A stretch of DNA of 64,000 bases from contig CANXME010002418.1 in NCBI GenBank assembly GCA_948144175.1, positions 62,001 to 126,000 of the forward strand, read 5' to 3'. The first letter of the stretch is position 1; every line of letters starts with the position of its first letter. The position numbers and the translations under genes are program-made. This document shows positions 23,493 through 33,600 of this stretch, in pieces. Below the pieces are notes generated by a model. That model had not been told where the DNA came from. It saw nothing but the letters and a program-made list of their open reading frames with translations, and searched no databases. Origin of the DNA: Closterium sp. NIES-65. Taxonomy: Eukaryota; Streptophyta; Zygnematophyceae; Desmidiales; Closteriaceae.

Positions 23493-23691
23493 CCTTGCTT
23501 GTACTGTGACCTTTCTATACGTGCACTTGCTTGTTTACCTTTATATATATAATCTTGCATGTGAGCTGGCCTTGTGGCCTTGCTCTTGTGCTCGGACTGT
23601 GTGGTGACGTTGTGATCCACCCTGAGCTTGCTTTGCTTTGCTTGACTGGTCTTGTGACCCCTTGTTCTCCCCCACTTTGCCTATGGGGGTG

Positions 23692-23819
23692 TGTCAGGCT
23701 TATATGACTTAGCCTATGTAGGCTATAATGGGGTAGCACATATGGGGTACAACACATTTCTAGGGTTTGTACTTGTACCCAACTCTCCCTTAGTCATTCT
23801 CATTCCTTGTTTCTTATCA
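23692..23819 (+). repeat. 3' LTR of Copia-3 (128 bp)
   Basis: Preceded by the polypurine tract GCCTATGGGGGTG and followed by the target copy ATGAA at 23820-23824. It matches the 5' LTR in length and ends. Confidence 0.95.
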
Positions 23820-23824
23820 ATGAA

Positions 23825-24217
23825 CGACGCTGCCACAACTGCGACCAGATAGGGCATTTGAGGAGGGATTGCCGTAACCCGCCGGCCTGTTCCACTTGCG
23901 GGAGTGAAGATCATCTAAGGAGAGACTGCCCCGATGCACCGACGTGTGACCGTTGCAGAAGAAAGGTACATCAAGGGAAAGATTGTTACGCCTCACGGAG
24001 GGAAGGACGAATAAAGAAAGATCTAGAGGAAGTGAAGGCACAGATCGCTCGTCCACAGCGGCAGCTGGAGGAGATGGCCGGACCAAAACAAAAGGGTAAC
24101 GCAATGTTAGCAAGGACGGAGGAAGAAGATGAGGAAGGAAGCGAGGCCAGCTTCGCTTTAATGGCACGTCATGTGCGGGAGAGGGGGGAACTCGGGTTAC
24201 GAGCACGACACCGGTAA
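23825..24217 (+). pseudogene. Gypsy-MT gag, 3' part (zinc knuckles)
   Basis: The frame continues from the other side of Copia-3. Two classical retroviral knuckles of the CX2CX4HX4C type are visible (CHNCDQIGHLRRDC and CSTCGSEDHLRRDC), and a third cysteine/histidine group follows. A coiled, Glu/Lys/Arg-rich tail leads to a TAA at 24215-24217. The frame downstream of that TAA is the same and open, so gag and pol are separated only by one in-frame stop. This could be a readthrough site or simple decay. Confidence 0.88.
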
Positions 24218-24920
24218 TTCCCGCGAGAAACCCTAGTGCGGGAGCAAGGACCAAGGAGGGCCACCACGGAGGCGAGAACCGCGGGAGCCGCACGGCGCCA
24301 TCCCCTAGAAAGCATGGCATGTCAGCCGTCGGTATTGGTGGTGGAACGGGGGGTGATGAGTGTGGGTGACGTCAGGGTCAAGCAGGCGATCGTGGATATC
24401 GGAGCGCATAACGTGTTGATTGGCGCGCCAATTGCCAAGCTGCTGGGATTGGACAGAGAGGACCAAGTGATACCCGAAGGCTACCTGCTGATGACCGCGG
24501 AGGGGGGCTCGGCAAAGTGGATGCCGAAAACCCGCAGCACGGTGGAAATCGTGATCCGGCCGGGACATCAAGATGAGTGCATAGTGCGGATGCACTGTGG
24601 AGTGTCTACATCAGAGGACTACGATCTATTGCTGGGAGTGGAGTATTTGTTTGCCATCGGTACCACCATCTGCATGTGGGAAGAGCGGCTGAAGTATCGG
24701 GTCACCTATTGGGAACATGATAGTGAGCTAGCGGAGCTACCGGTGCGGTTCATCAGAAGGGAACCGAGGGAGGCTTATCATGCGATGGAAAAACCGCTAG
24801 AAGAGGAGCTGGGCATTATGACGTGGAAGGAAATGGGGCAAACGGAGTCTGCCAGAAAGCAGTACGAAGAGATATGGGGGGCCAGTGATAATCTGCAAGA
24901 ACCTGTCTTGAACCTGAGAG
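24218..24920 (+). pseudogene. Gypsy-MT aspartic protease region
   Basis: In the gag frame after the TAA, a retropepsin-like stretch is visible. The catalytic triplet is at about 24390-24440, reading AIVDIGAHNVLIG where families have D-(S/T)-G. The Ser/Thr is therefore replaced by Ile in this copy. It is followed by AKLLGL and a hydrophobic DYDLLLGVEYL segment typical of the second half of gypsy proteases. Its usual role is maturation of the gag-pol polyprotein. The D-I-G change would probably inactivate it. Confidence 0.75.
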
Positions 24921-24924
24921 CACT

Positions 24925-25906
24925 CCAGAAGCCGTTGGTGATACTGGAGCTGTATGGCAGAATAGCCACCGGACTGGCGGCAGTGCTCAAGGCAGGACAC
25001 ACAGTGGCCAAGTACCTATACGTGGACAATGATGGCGGCGCAAACTTGATGGCCTGGCACCATCTCAAGCTACTCAAAGCCAGATATCTTGAACAGCTAA
25101 TGGAAGATGCAGCAGAAAGAGGAGCAGAGTGGCTATGCAGCGGAGTGGAGGAGATTGATGATGGCATGCTAGCGGAATGGGGACGGATTAATCTGGTAAT
25201 CATGGGTTGGAGCTGTCAAGGGCTATCACGAGCAGGGAGGGGCCGAGGCATGGGAGACGCGCGGAGCGCGCAATTCAGAGACCTGATGCAAGTGCTGAAG
25301 ACGATTAAGAAGCGGCAAGGGGAGGTGGCCTAGATCATCGAGAATGTGGACATGGCTGACGACCCACGTCCGGCTATACAAGCAGCCAACGAAGAAATCA
25401 CGGAGGAATTGGGGGCAGGAGTGGCGTGGGATGCAGCACAGAACGGGAGCAGAACACATCGGCCGAGGAGGTACTGGCAAAACGTGGTGCCAGAAGCGGC
25501 GCTGAGATATCAGCTGTCACGGATGGAGCGACCAAAGGCGAGACGGGTGGAAGACATTCTGGAGCCAGGGAGGCTGGCGGCACCAGTCACGTAAGCGGAC
25601 CACCCCACATTGTACCCGTGCAACACGGTGGGCGAGCCTCGGGAGGCATGGCCAACGCTGGTGTCCTACGAGAACGCGAGGGGCTTCAAGGATGATGCGG
25701 GTCCGAGCATGGTATATGACCAGGCATGTGGAGTGTGGGAAGAGCCCACCGCACAGGAGAGAGAACTAGCCATGGGTTTTCTGGCAGGCGCAACGGCATG
25801 CGAGTAGATGACAGAGAAAGAGAGGAAGGCGGCGCTGGGCAGGGCTATGGATTTGAACGCCCTACAGTAGCTGTTCATGACCATGGCCAATCATCTCGAG
25901 AGGAAA
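24925..25906 (+). pseudogene. Gypsy-MT DNMT3-like C5 cytosine methyltransferase domain
   Basis: A roughly 320-residue methyltransferase lies between protease and RT in the same frame. Motifs run in canonical, non-permuted order. Motif I (SAM binding) is LELYGRIATGLAAVLKAG at 24944. Motif IV is GWSCQGLSRAG with the nucleophilic Cys codon at 25214-25216. Motif VI is IIENVDM (ENV at 25340-25348), and a motif VIII-like RPRRYWQN is at 25460. A motif IX-like VWEEPTAQERELAMGF lies near 25735, and a motif X-like RKAALGRAMDL near 25825. The pattern resembles animal DNMT3 (SPCNDLS, ENV, RARYFWGN, FGFP) more than the permuted plant DRM. The usual Pro before the Cys is Ser. Stops at 25331, 25592, 25805 and 25868 break it. 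Role by inference: methylating DNA, perhaps the element's own copies. Confidence 0.82.
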
Positions 25907-26460
25907 TGGCTGGAGAGGCGCATCGGCAAGGCAATGGCAGTTAGGCCACAGACACAACTGGCGGCGAACAAAGAAATGGAGGCAAGGACAATGATGGGCG
26001 TGTTGGAAGAAAAAGAAGAGAGTCAGTGGTGGAGATGAATTCCAGAGGACCATAGGCGCGCCAGCTGGAGGGATGATAGGGAAGCCATACCAGGGCGATA
26101 TGCGGATCCTCCTGAGAGCGAGGAGGAGTGGGAGGAGGAGGAGGAAGAGATGGAAGAAGAATCTGGAGCTGGCAGAGGGGACACCCCAGAAGAATTTCAG
26201 GACTCGGATTTTGACATGGGAGAGGAGTACTACGACTACTTCGACCCACCGAACTGGCCACCCATAGGACCCGCATTCATGGCGCTGGAAGTGACGACAA
26301 GTGAAGCCGGAGGACAAGTTGCAGAGAATGAGAGGACGAACGAGCAACCGAGGGCTGGGACCGGAGGACAGGGAGAGGAGCAGCACACATGGGACATAGG
26401 AGGAGGATTACAAGGAGCGCATCGGCAGGCTGTGGAGACACTGCTGGCCTGACACAGGTA
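25907..26460 (+). pseudogene. Gypsy-MT acidic linker between methyltransferase and RT
   Basis: The same frame continues with stops at 26036, 26450 and 26459. It encodes a strongly acidic segment (about 26120-26240) with runs of Glu and Asp, then a hydrophilic Gly/Glu/Thr region. No known domain is recognised. It may be a spacer separating the methyltransferase from the RT. Confidence 0.65.
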
Positions 26461-26509
26461 GACGTTTGCCTACACGCTGAAAGAACTGGGCTGCTGCAAC
26501 TGTGCGGTC

Positions 26510-27667
26510 ATGACACTGGACCTGACCACGACGGTTCCGGTATATCAGCGGAGGCGTCAGATGAGCCCTCAGGATATGGAGGTGTGCCAGGAGAAGTGTC
26601 TGGAGCTGCTAGAAGCGGGGCTGATACGTCGGTCAGAATCCAAATACGCAGCAGCAACAGTGGTGGCAGCTAGGATGGACTTAACAGGAACGGTGTTGGC
26701 AAGGCGCATGTGCGGCGACTACCGGGACTTGAACAAGGTGACCGTGACTGAGAGATACTCTACTCCTATGGTAGATGAGCTCTTCGACCAACTGGCAGGG
26801 GCTCGAGTGTTTTCTACGCTGGACATGAGACAAGGATTCAACCAGATCCCGATTGCAGAGGCTGATAAGGAGAAAACCGCATTTCACGGACCGGATGGGG
26901 CGTATGAATGGAACCGCATGCCCTTCGGGCTCAAGAATGCTTCATTGCTATTCCACAAGGTGATGGATGCGGTGCTGCGGGGAATGGAAGGGGCCCTGTG
27001 CTACATCGATGATGTGATCGTGTTTAGTACCACTCCAGAAGAGCACGTGGAACGCCTAGCCGAGGCGCTGTGAAGGATCAAGGAAGCGGGGCTAACTTGC
27101 CACCCAAAGAAGTGTCGCTTTGGGCACACAACCGTGACGTACCTGGGATTCGAGGTGGCGGGAGGAAGACTGGCGATTCATCAAGCGAAGGTGGCCATCC
27201 TGGATCAGATATCTCAGCTCAAAGACAAAAGTACCCTCAGAGCTCTACTGGGGTTTCTCAATTACTATCGCAAGTTCGTGGAAAAGTTCAGTAGGAGGGC
27301 GACACCATTAAACAAGCTGCTGAAGGACGAGGCCAAGTGGCAGTGGGGTGAGCAACAGAAAGCGGCGCTGAAGGATCTGATGGGAGCAGTGAAACATGGG
27401 GCAGTGCTTTAGCTGCCGAGGGCGGACCTACCCTTTGTGCTTTACACAGATTGGAGCAGCACGGGCATGGGGGCCATCCTGAGCCAACAAGAGGGAGGGG
27501 AGGAGGTGGTGGCGTTCGCCAGCCGTTCCTACAACCCTGCAGAAGCTAACTACTCTTCACACGAGGGCGAGGGGCTGGCAGCCGTCTGGGCAGTAGGACA
27601 CTTCCGAGTGTACCGGCAAGGCAGGCCCTTCACGCTGGTTACCGACCATCAGCCTCTGTTGTGGTGA
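26510..27667 (+). pseudogene. Gypsy-MT reverse transcriptase and RNase H
   Basis: RT fingers and palm are clear: CGDYRDLNKVT, then FSTLDMRQGFNQI, then MPFGLKNA, then the catalytic YIDDVIVF box near 27003. A TGA at 27071 follows. The thumb/connection (TYLGFEV, LGFLNYYRKFVEKF) is in the same frame, and a TAG at 27410 precedes RNase H (YTDWSS, SSHEGEGLAAVWAV, LVTDHQPLLW), which keeps the acidic residues. It belongs to the Ty3/gypsy (Metaviridae) type. It copies element RNA into DNA and removes the RNA strand; this copy cannot produce an uninterrupted enzyme. Confidence 0.92.
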
Positions 27668-29184
27668 TGCAGAATCAGAGCCTGGCCGGAAGGAACGCCA
27701 GATGGGCGATGAAGCTGCAAGAGTACCAGTTTATCATTCGGCATCGCCCGGGGAAGACCATGCAGCACGTGGATGGTCTGTCTATAAACCCGCCGGCAGT
27801 GGCGCCAGAAATGGCGCTGGCAGCATTGGTGGCAGACCCTCTCACGCCGCTGCGCAGGGAGCAGCAGGCCGGAGCCACAGACGTGTGGGAAGATCCAGAG
27901 ACGTTGGCATGGCTGAAGGGAGAGACGGCGGAAGGAACAGTGGTTTCAGCCAGGGCCCGAAGCAGGGGGCAACACTACCGCTGGTATCAAAATCAAGTGC
28001 AGATACGAACACAGGATGGCTGGAAGCGAGTGCTGGAGCCAAAGGGGAGAGGAGTGATACAAGAGGTGCACAATCGGCTGGGGCACTTTGGCCCGCTTTG
28101 CACGCAGCACCTGCTGCAGACGGGATGGTGGTGGGCAGGGATGCGGAAGGAAGTCAAGGACTGGGTGGCCAAATGCCCAGCGTGCATCAGAAACAGAGCG
28201 GCATTCGAGAGGAGTAAGGCGGAGCTGCAGCCTCTACCCATTGTGGGGCTGGGCTATCAGTGGTCTCTGGACCTGGTGGGAGAACTGCCCTTGACCAAGC
28301 GGAGGCGGCGGTACGTGGTGGTCATGATAGAACATGTGAGCAAGTGGGTGGAGGTGCGAGCCGTGAGCCACAAAACAGCTGAGGCGGTGGCCGACGCCTT
28401 TGAGGAACAGGTGCTGACGCGCTTTGGAGCGTGCGGGGAGGTGCTGACGGATCAAGGCACCGAGTTTCAAAGGGAGTTCGAGGAGCTGCTGTCTTCATGT
28501 TTGATTCCCCACCGCACTACGTCCCGGCATCATCCACAGAGTGACAGGCTGACGGAGCAACTCATTCAGACCCTGAAGCGAGGGCTGCGAGCGTATGGGG
28601 AGACAAGGAAGCGGGATTGGGACAGGCACCTGCACTGGATCATGGCCAGATACAGGTTCAGCAAGCAGGCGGCGCTCAGAGATCTCTCGCCCTACCACCT
28701 GCTCTTAGGCCGAAAAGTGGTGCTCCCAGTAGGGGCCCCACGAGTTTTGACGGATGTGGTTACAGCGGGAACATCGGAGAAGTGGGCGGCATTGGCGGCA
28801 ATCCGGGGGGAATACCTGCGACGTTTGCTACCAGCGGCATTGGAGAGCCTGCACGTGGCTCAACTGAGGGAAATCCACCGATACAGGCAGCGGCAGGAGC
28901 AGCAGGCCGGAGGAGCGCCGACGGCGCTGCAGCAGGGACAGGAGGTGTACATACGGCGCCCCAAGAAAGATAAGTTGGACGTGGGACTGTCACGGCAGCA
29001 CTGGACAGTCAAGGAGGTGCGAGATTCAGGGGTGCTGGTGCTGGAAAGTGAAGAGGGGGTGAGGGCCGTGGATCACATTACCAATGTGGCGCGGGCGGGC
29101 GGATACCAGGGTCCCGTGACTAGGGCGAGGGCGGCGAAGGGTCACGGGAGGGGGCAAGGGGATATCAAGGACCAGAAGCAGTGA
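27668..29184 (+). pseudogene. Gypsy-MT integrase (C-terminal part of pol)
   Basis: A one-base frame change near 27665 shifts pol, after which about 500 codons are open to 29184. The HHCC zinc-binding region is present (HNRLGHFGPL ... CPACI). The D,D,E core is seen as SLDLVGELP, LTDQGTEF and SDRLTEQLIQ with about 35 residues between the last two. The C-terminus carries a GPY/F-like basic segment (EVYIRRPKKDKLDV) but no clear chromodomain. It would insert the element's DNA. It is the longest intact stretch of this element. Confidence 0.9.
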
Positions 29185-29385
29185 GAGTGACAAGGAGCAC
29201 ATGTTAAGCAAAAGGGAAGAAGGTAACACCACAGAGAGGAGCAGCACTATGCAATGAGCCAAGGGCAATACTCCGAGGATGGCGAAGGTACCAATGAGCT
29301 GGGAAGAGGGAAGAAGGAAGGAGGGTAGGAGGAAGGGGATGCGGGAGAGGCCATAAGGTGGGAAGAGGTAAGGGAATTTCCGACA
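29185..29385 (+). other. Gypsy-MT 3' end
   Basis: A purine-rich stretch (about 29297-29376, with GGAAGAGGGAAGAAGG) could serve as polypurine tract. The element ends GGAATTTCCGACA before the target copy ATAG. A full 3' LTR matching the 5' end is not present, so this end is probably internally deleted. Confidence 0.6.
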
Positions 29386-29389
29386 ATAG

Positions 29390-29455
29390 GCAAAACCTAA
29401 CAATACTGTACCCCATAAGGAGTGCCCCACTACAGCCTACAATATAGTTTTGACA
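29390..29455 (-). repeat. 5' LTR of Copia-2, second piece
   Basis: It resumes as GCAAAACCTAACAATACTG after the ATAG target copy and ends TAGTTTTGACA. It aligns to the second half of the LTR at 8027-8149. With the piece at 14900 it restores a 123 bp LTR. CCCAC follows at 29456-29460. Confidence 0.93.
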
Positions 29456-29489
29456 CCCACCACTCACCCCAGAGTGAACCGCCTTGCTA

Positions 29490-30197
29490 CCGTATTACCC
29501 CGAATATAAGCGCACCTGAGATTATAATAAATCTTTTTTTTTAATGAGGGTGCGCTTATAATTGAGTCAAATTTAAAAGCGCATGCGCTTATATAATGGC
29601 AAATACATAATTATGATTTAAAGCACCAAATTGTGCATCCCAGTACTGTTGCATTTTTAATCAAATCGAAATGGGCGTCAGAATCGCGCGAGGTCGATTT
29701 TTTGCTGGCGCATAGGGGCAAGGACACGTCAAGCTTGCCCCGGCCAAGTGTATGAGCCAATCAGATGCTGACGCTCACTCAGTGCACAGCCCCCACGGCT
29801 ATGCTGTCAGTCAGCTTTGCCCCAGGCCAGCATACGAGCCACTCGCGTGCAGTCGCTCGCTCGAAGCGCACAGGCACGTACCCTTTTCCCACCCCCTCCT
29901 TCGCCCCGAAAGGGCCGTCAGTCAACGGCTTCGCAAGGTTCCGCCTTTCCTGATCGAATCACCCGTGTTGAAGAGAGTCAACCAAAGTACGGTAGAAGTG
30001 GATGTGGGTGGGCTTGCTGCAAAACAGGGAATCGTTACCGTTTTAATCATGATTAAAAAAAAATGTACATGCGCTTATAATAAATCAGGGTTTTACAGGG
30101 GGTGCACTTATAATTGAGGATCGGCCATAAGCGCATTGCTCCAGATACAAGCGCATGCGCCTTTATCAGGCATGCGGTTATATCCGGGGCGATACGG
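29490..30197. mobile_element. MITE-like TA-flanked DNA transposon (708 bp)
   Basis: The ends form imperfect inverted repeats of at least 25 bp (21 matches): left CCGTATTACCCCGAATATAA, right end complement CCGTATCGCCCCGGATATAA. TA dinucleotides flank both ends (29488-29489, 30198-30199), as in the Tc1/mariner/pogo group. Inside, GCGCATGCGCTTATA motifs recur near the ends, and a GGTGCRCTTATAATTGAG motif appears twice. Open frames up to about 120 codons show no transposase motif, so it is probably non-autonomous. Confidence 0.8.
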
Positions 30198-30200
30198 TAA

Positions 30201-30363
30201 TGTCACTTGGATAGAGTACATCTTAGCTAGTGTTATTAGATAGCACTAGCTTGTGTTCAGTTCAACGTTGATGCAAATGTTGTAATAAGCCATTTGTAAT
30301 GAAAACGATGCCAATTGATAATAATAAGAAAGCAAGCTTTCTCAATACACATACATTTTGACA
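30201..30363 (-). repeat. Probable 3' LTR of Copia-4a (163 bp)
   Basis: On the plus strand it starts TGTCACTTGG and ends CATTTTGACA, directly adjoining CACACCCCCTAAGGC, the complement of the polypurine tract. TGTCA/TGACA ends match the family. The interior is not similar to the LTR at 46323-46455, consistent with 4a and 4b being different elements. Its start also slightly resembles the Copia-6 LTR interior, so this is not certain. Confidence 0.6.
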
Positions 30364-30607
30364 CACCCCCTAAGGCGAAGTAAGTGATAGCCACAGCAAA
30401 CAATGGTTAGAAGACCAGTCAAGAAAAGAACAAAGCAAAAGCAAGCTCAGGGTGGATCACGAAGTCATCACACACTCTGAGCACAAGCAAATGGCCACAA
30501 GGCCGGTCCACATGCAATGTTATATAAAACATAGCAAACAGTACAGATATCACTATCTAGCAAGAGTAAGCATGCAGGTCTATATATAGGTTACAGTACA
30601 AGCAAAG

Positions 30608-33600
30608 TCAAGCAGTGAGCAAGTAAGGCAAAACAGGCACAAGGCCCAACACAGTACAGAAGCGCTGATGATCACGAGGCTGGAGTGCCATGGTGAATAT
30701 ATCAGCAGTGTTGGCCTGAGTGGCCACATAAGCAAGACGAAGCTGACCACGATGCTGCAACTCTCGAGCAAGGAAGTAATGCAGAGCGATGTGCTTCGTT
30801 CTCTGCTCCGGTTTGTGCTCCTGACACAAGGCAATTGCAGCCTTGTTGTCTACGTACAGAACTTGAGGAGAACGAGGCCTCTCTCCCAAGGCAATCAGCA
30901 CGTAGGTGAGCCAGCGTAACTCCTGTGCAGCCATGGCTGTCGCGTAGATATCAGCCTCGCAACAAGAGTTGAGAACGGAAGATGACTGGGTAGACCGCCA
31001 AGAAACAGAGCCGGAGCCAAAGCTGAACGTGTAACCTTGAGACGACCGCTGCATAGTCAGGTCGTCAGCCCACGAAGCGTCTAAGTGTCCAGTGAGGACA
31101 ACTAGATCCCGCCCTCCAAGCACGAGCCCCATGCCCAATGTACTGCACAAGTAATGCAGTACCCTCTTCGCAGCATCCCAGTGTACCTTTCGGTGCCTAC
31201 CAGGAGCCACGTAGCGTGCCAGAAGGCCAAGAGGGTACGCAAGGTCAAGACGAGTGCAGGTCATCAGGTACATAAAACAACCCACTAGCTCTGGGTACAG
31301 GCCACTCGGCTCTACGGGCTCGTCCGAAGGTGGAGCTGAGAGCAAGTGACCGGTAGCCAAAGGAGCGGACTGTGGCAAGGACCAAATGAAGCCGAAGCGC
31401 TGAAGGACTTGCTGCACCATATGTGACTGAGTCAGGGTGATGGTGCGCAGCTCCAAATTCACAAGGGCGAGTGCCTCAGTGCTAGCAGTGGCACGAACCA
31501 AGTCGTCGACGTACACGAGGATGTAGAACGGCGGTAGCGAAGTGTCGGTGCGGAGAAAGAGCGTCGGATTTGCAGTCAAAGGAGCAAACCCAAGTGCCGC
31601 AAGTGTCGTCCTCAGTGTGTCGTGCCACTCACGAGGCGCTTGACGGAGACCGTAGACTGGCGGTCGGAGGCTCCACTTGGTATCTGCAGGAAACGACCCA
31701 GTGAAGCCAGATGGACGGCGCAGCCAGATCTCCTCGTGCAGGCTGCCCTATAGGAAAGCTGTGCTGAAGTCAAGAGATTGAAGCTCATAGTCACGCTGAG
31801 CGGCAACGTGCAGCAGCACCTGAAGAGTGGTCATCTTCGGGTTAGGGGAGAAGATTTGGAAGAAGTCAACTTGCTGACTGAAGCCTCTAGCAATGTAACA
31901 AGCCTTGAAGACAGGCGGAGAACCCGGCGGCAGCTTCACCCTAAAAATCCACATGCCATCGACTACGTTCGCTCTAGGAGAAGAAACTGCGTCGACATTG
32001 GTGCCTGTGGACTTCCAGGATGCCATCTCTGCGTCCATGGCTCTCTGCCACTGAGAGGAGTACTCATCCGCGATCGCCTCAGCGTAAGAGTGCGGGGTCG
32101 GGATGTCTGGTGCATCCGGGTCTCCCTTAGGGGCAAGCAGCATGGCCACGAGATGAGGTGCAGCGGCTGCAAGACACTCAAAGTCCTCGTGCCTGTCCTC
32201 AAGGACGTTAGTGCCAAGAGCACACTCACCCCCGACGGACAGAGGAGGGACAAACTCAGACTCAGCAACAAGACTAGCGGCGTAGTCGAGACGACAAGCA
32301 ACAGCAAAGTCAACAAGCTTAGCGACCAAGGTAGACGCAGCAGCAGACTCAAAAGAGGGGTCAGTGACAACAGTGGCTAAGAGACGTGTAAGAGTAGGAC
32401 TGGCAGCACGAACTAGGTCGAACTCAGGGTCCGGAACGTGCGGAAGAGAGGAAGTGGGAGGAGACGACAGAGGAACATGCTGTGGAACAGCGGAAGGACG
32501 AAGTGCCATAGTGTGCGTGCCGGGGTCAGGAGGAGGACGGTCACGAGGAACACGGTGACCAGTGCGACCAGCGCAAACTGTGAGGCAAGACGAGTTGCAG
32601 GCTCACGACGCTTTGTAAGACCTCCTGGCTGCTCAGTGTAAGGAGAGGGAGCAGGCAGTGGGGAGCTTGGTTGCAACGGGAGAATAGTAGAAGACGGGAG
32701 ACTAAGAACCTGGCAAAGCACTGAGCCAGGTGGCGGCAGAGACGACGGTGACGGTAGAGCGAAGAACAGACGAGATGGTGCAGCACCACCAGCACCGGCT
32801 CCTCCAGCACCAGCACCTCCAGTTTTAGTACCAGCAGCTCCAGCACCTCCAGCTCCAGAAACTCCAGCTCCAGCACCTCCAGCAGCTCCCGGGTCACCAG
32901 TTCCAGCGCCTACAGCTCCAGGGCCTCCACCTCCAGAGTCTGCAACACCACCAGCTCCGGCCGCTCCAATACCTCCAGCTCATGCGCCCCTAGCCGCAGC
33001 GCCTCCAGCCCCAGCAGCGCCACGCCGACGGCGGCAGTGGTGAGAGTACCACTCGCGTAGCTGCTGCGGCGAGAGAGCACCTCTAGAACCTCTAGAACGA
33101 GTACCTTTAGGACTAGCAGTGCCAACTCCACCAGCACCACCAGGAGCGACAATAGCACCAACTCCGGTAGCTCCAGTACCTCTAGAACTAGTAGTACCTT
33201 TAGCACCACCAGTCTCAGCAACTCCAGGCTCCGCACCCGTAGGCTCAGCACCCTCAGGCTCCACACCCACAGGCTCCGCACCCCTAGGCTCCACAGACTC
33301 AAGCTCAGCACCCCCAGGCTCCACCCGCTCAGGCTCAGCACCCCCAGGCTCCACCCACCTAGGCTCAGCACCCCCAGGCTCAGCACCCCCATGCTCAGCA
33401 CCCCCGGGCTCATCACGCACAAGCTCTACACCCTCAAGCTCAGCACCCCTAGCAGCATCAGAGTCACCAGTGACCTCGACAGGCTCAACCAAGGAGAGTG
33501 GGTCTACCTGAGACACAGCTGAAGGAGCAGGACCCTGAGGGGGGAGGGGATCTACCGGAGGGGGACCTGGAGCAAGGAAGAGCGGCGGGGGAGGGGGAGG

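Larger units (their letters stand above)
16517..23819 (+). mobile_element. Copia-3: Ty1/copia element nested in the Gypsy-MT gag
   Basis: A complete 7303 bp plus-strand element. Both LTRs are 128 bp, begin TGTCAGGCTTATATGAC and end TTTCTTATCA. The duplicated target ATGAA is seen at 16512-16516 and 23820-23824. A primer site follows the 5' LTR and a polypurine tract precedes the 3' LTR. About 7 of 128 LTR positions differ, fewer than in Copia-2, as expected of a later insertion. Confidence 0.97.
14957..29385 (+). mobile_element. Gypsy-MT: Ty3/gypsy element with a DNMT3-like methyltransferase
   Basis: The block interrupts the Copia-2 5' LTR with ATAG on both sides (14953-14956, 29386-29389) and has TGTCG...CGACA ends, as expected of an LTR element. 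Removing the nested Copia-3 leaves about 7.1 kb. Order of domains: gag with zinc knuckles, retroviral-type protease, C5 cytosine methyltransferase, acidic linker, RT, RNase H, and integrase last (gypsy order). The coding frame has at least ten stops and two frameshifts, so this copy is dead. I could not find an internal direct repeat that would define its two LTRs. Confidence 0.9.
8027..29455 (-). mobile_element. Copia-2: Ty1/copia element split by Gypsy-MT (and Copia-3)
   Basis: A minus-strand copia element runs from its 3' LTR (8027-8149) to its 5' LTR. That LTR is in two pieces (14900-14956 and 29390-29455) because Gypsy-MT inserted in it. The outer ends are flanked by CCCAC at 8022-8026 and 29456-29460, a 5 bp target duplication. 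The two 5' LTR pieces total 123 bp, equal to the intact 3' LTR. The element's own length is about 7.0 kb. LTR copies differ at roughly 12 of 123 positions, making it the oldest level of this nest. Confidence 0.95.

Noticed and set aside
29752..30117. Open frame of about 120 codons inside the TA-flanked transposon
   Set aside because: No DDE transposase or DNA-binding motif. It is too short and is probably chance.
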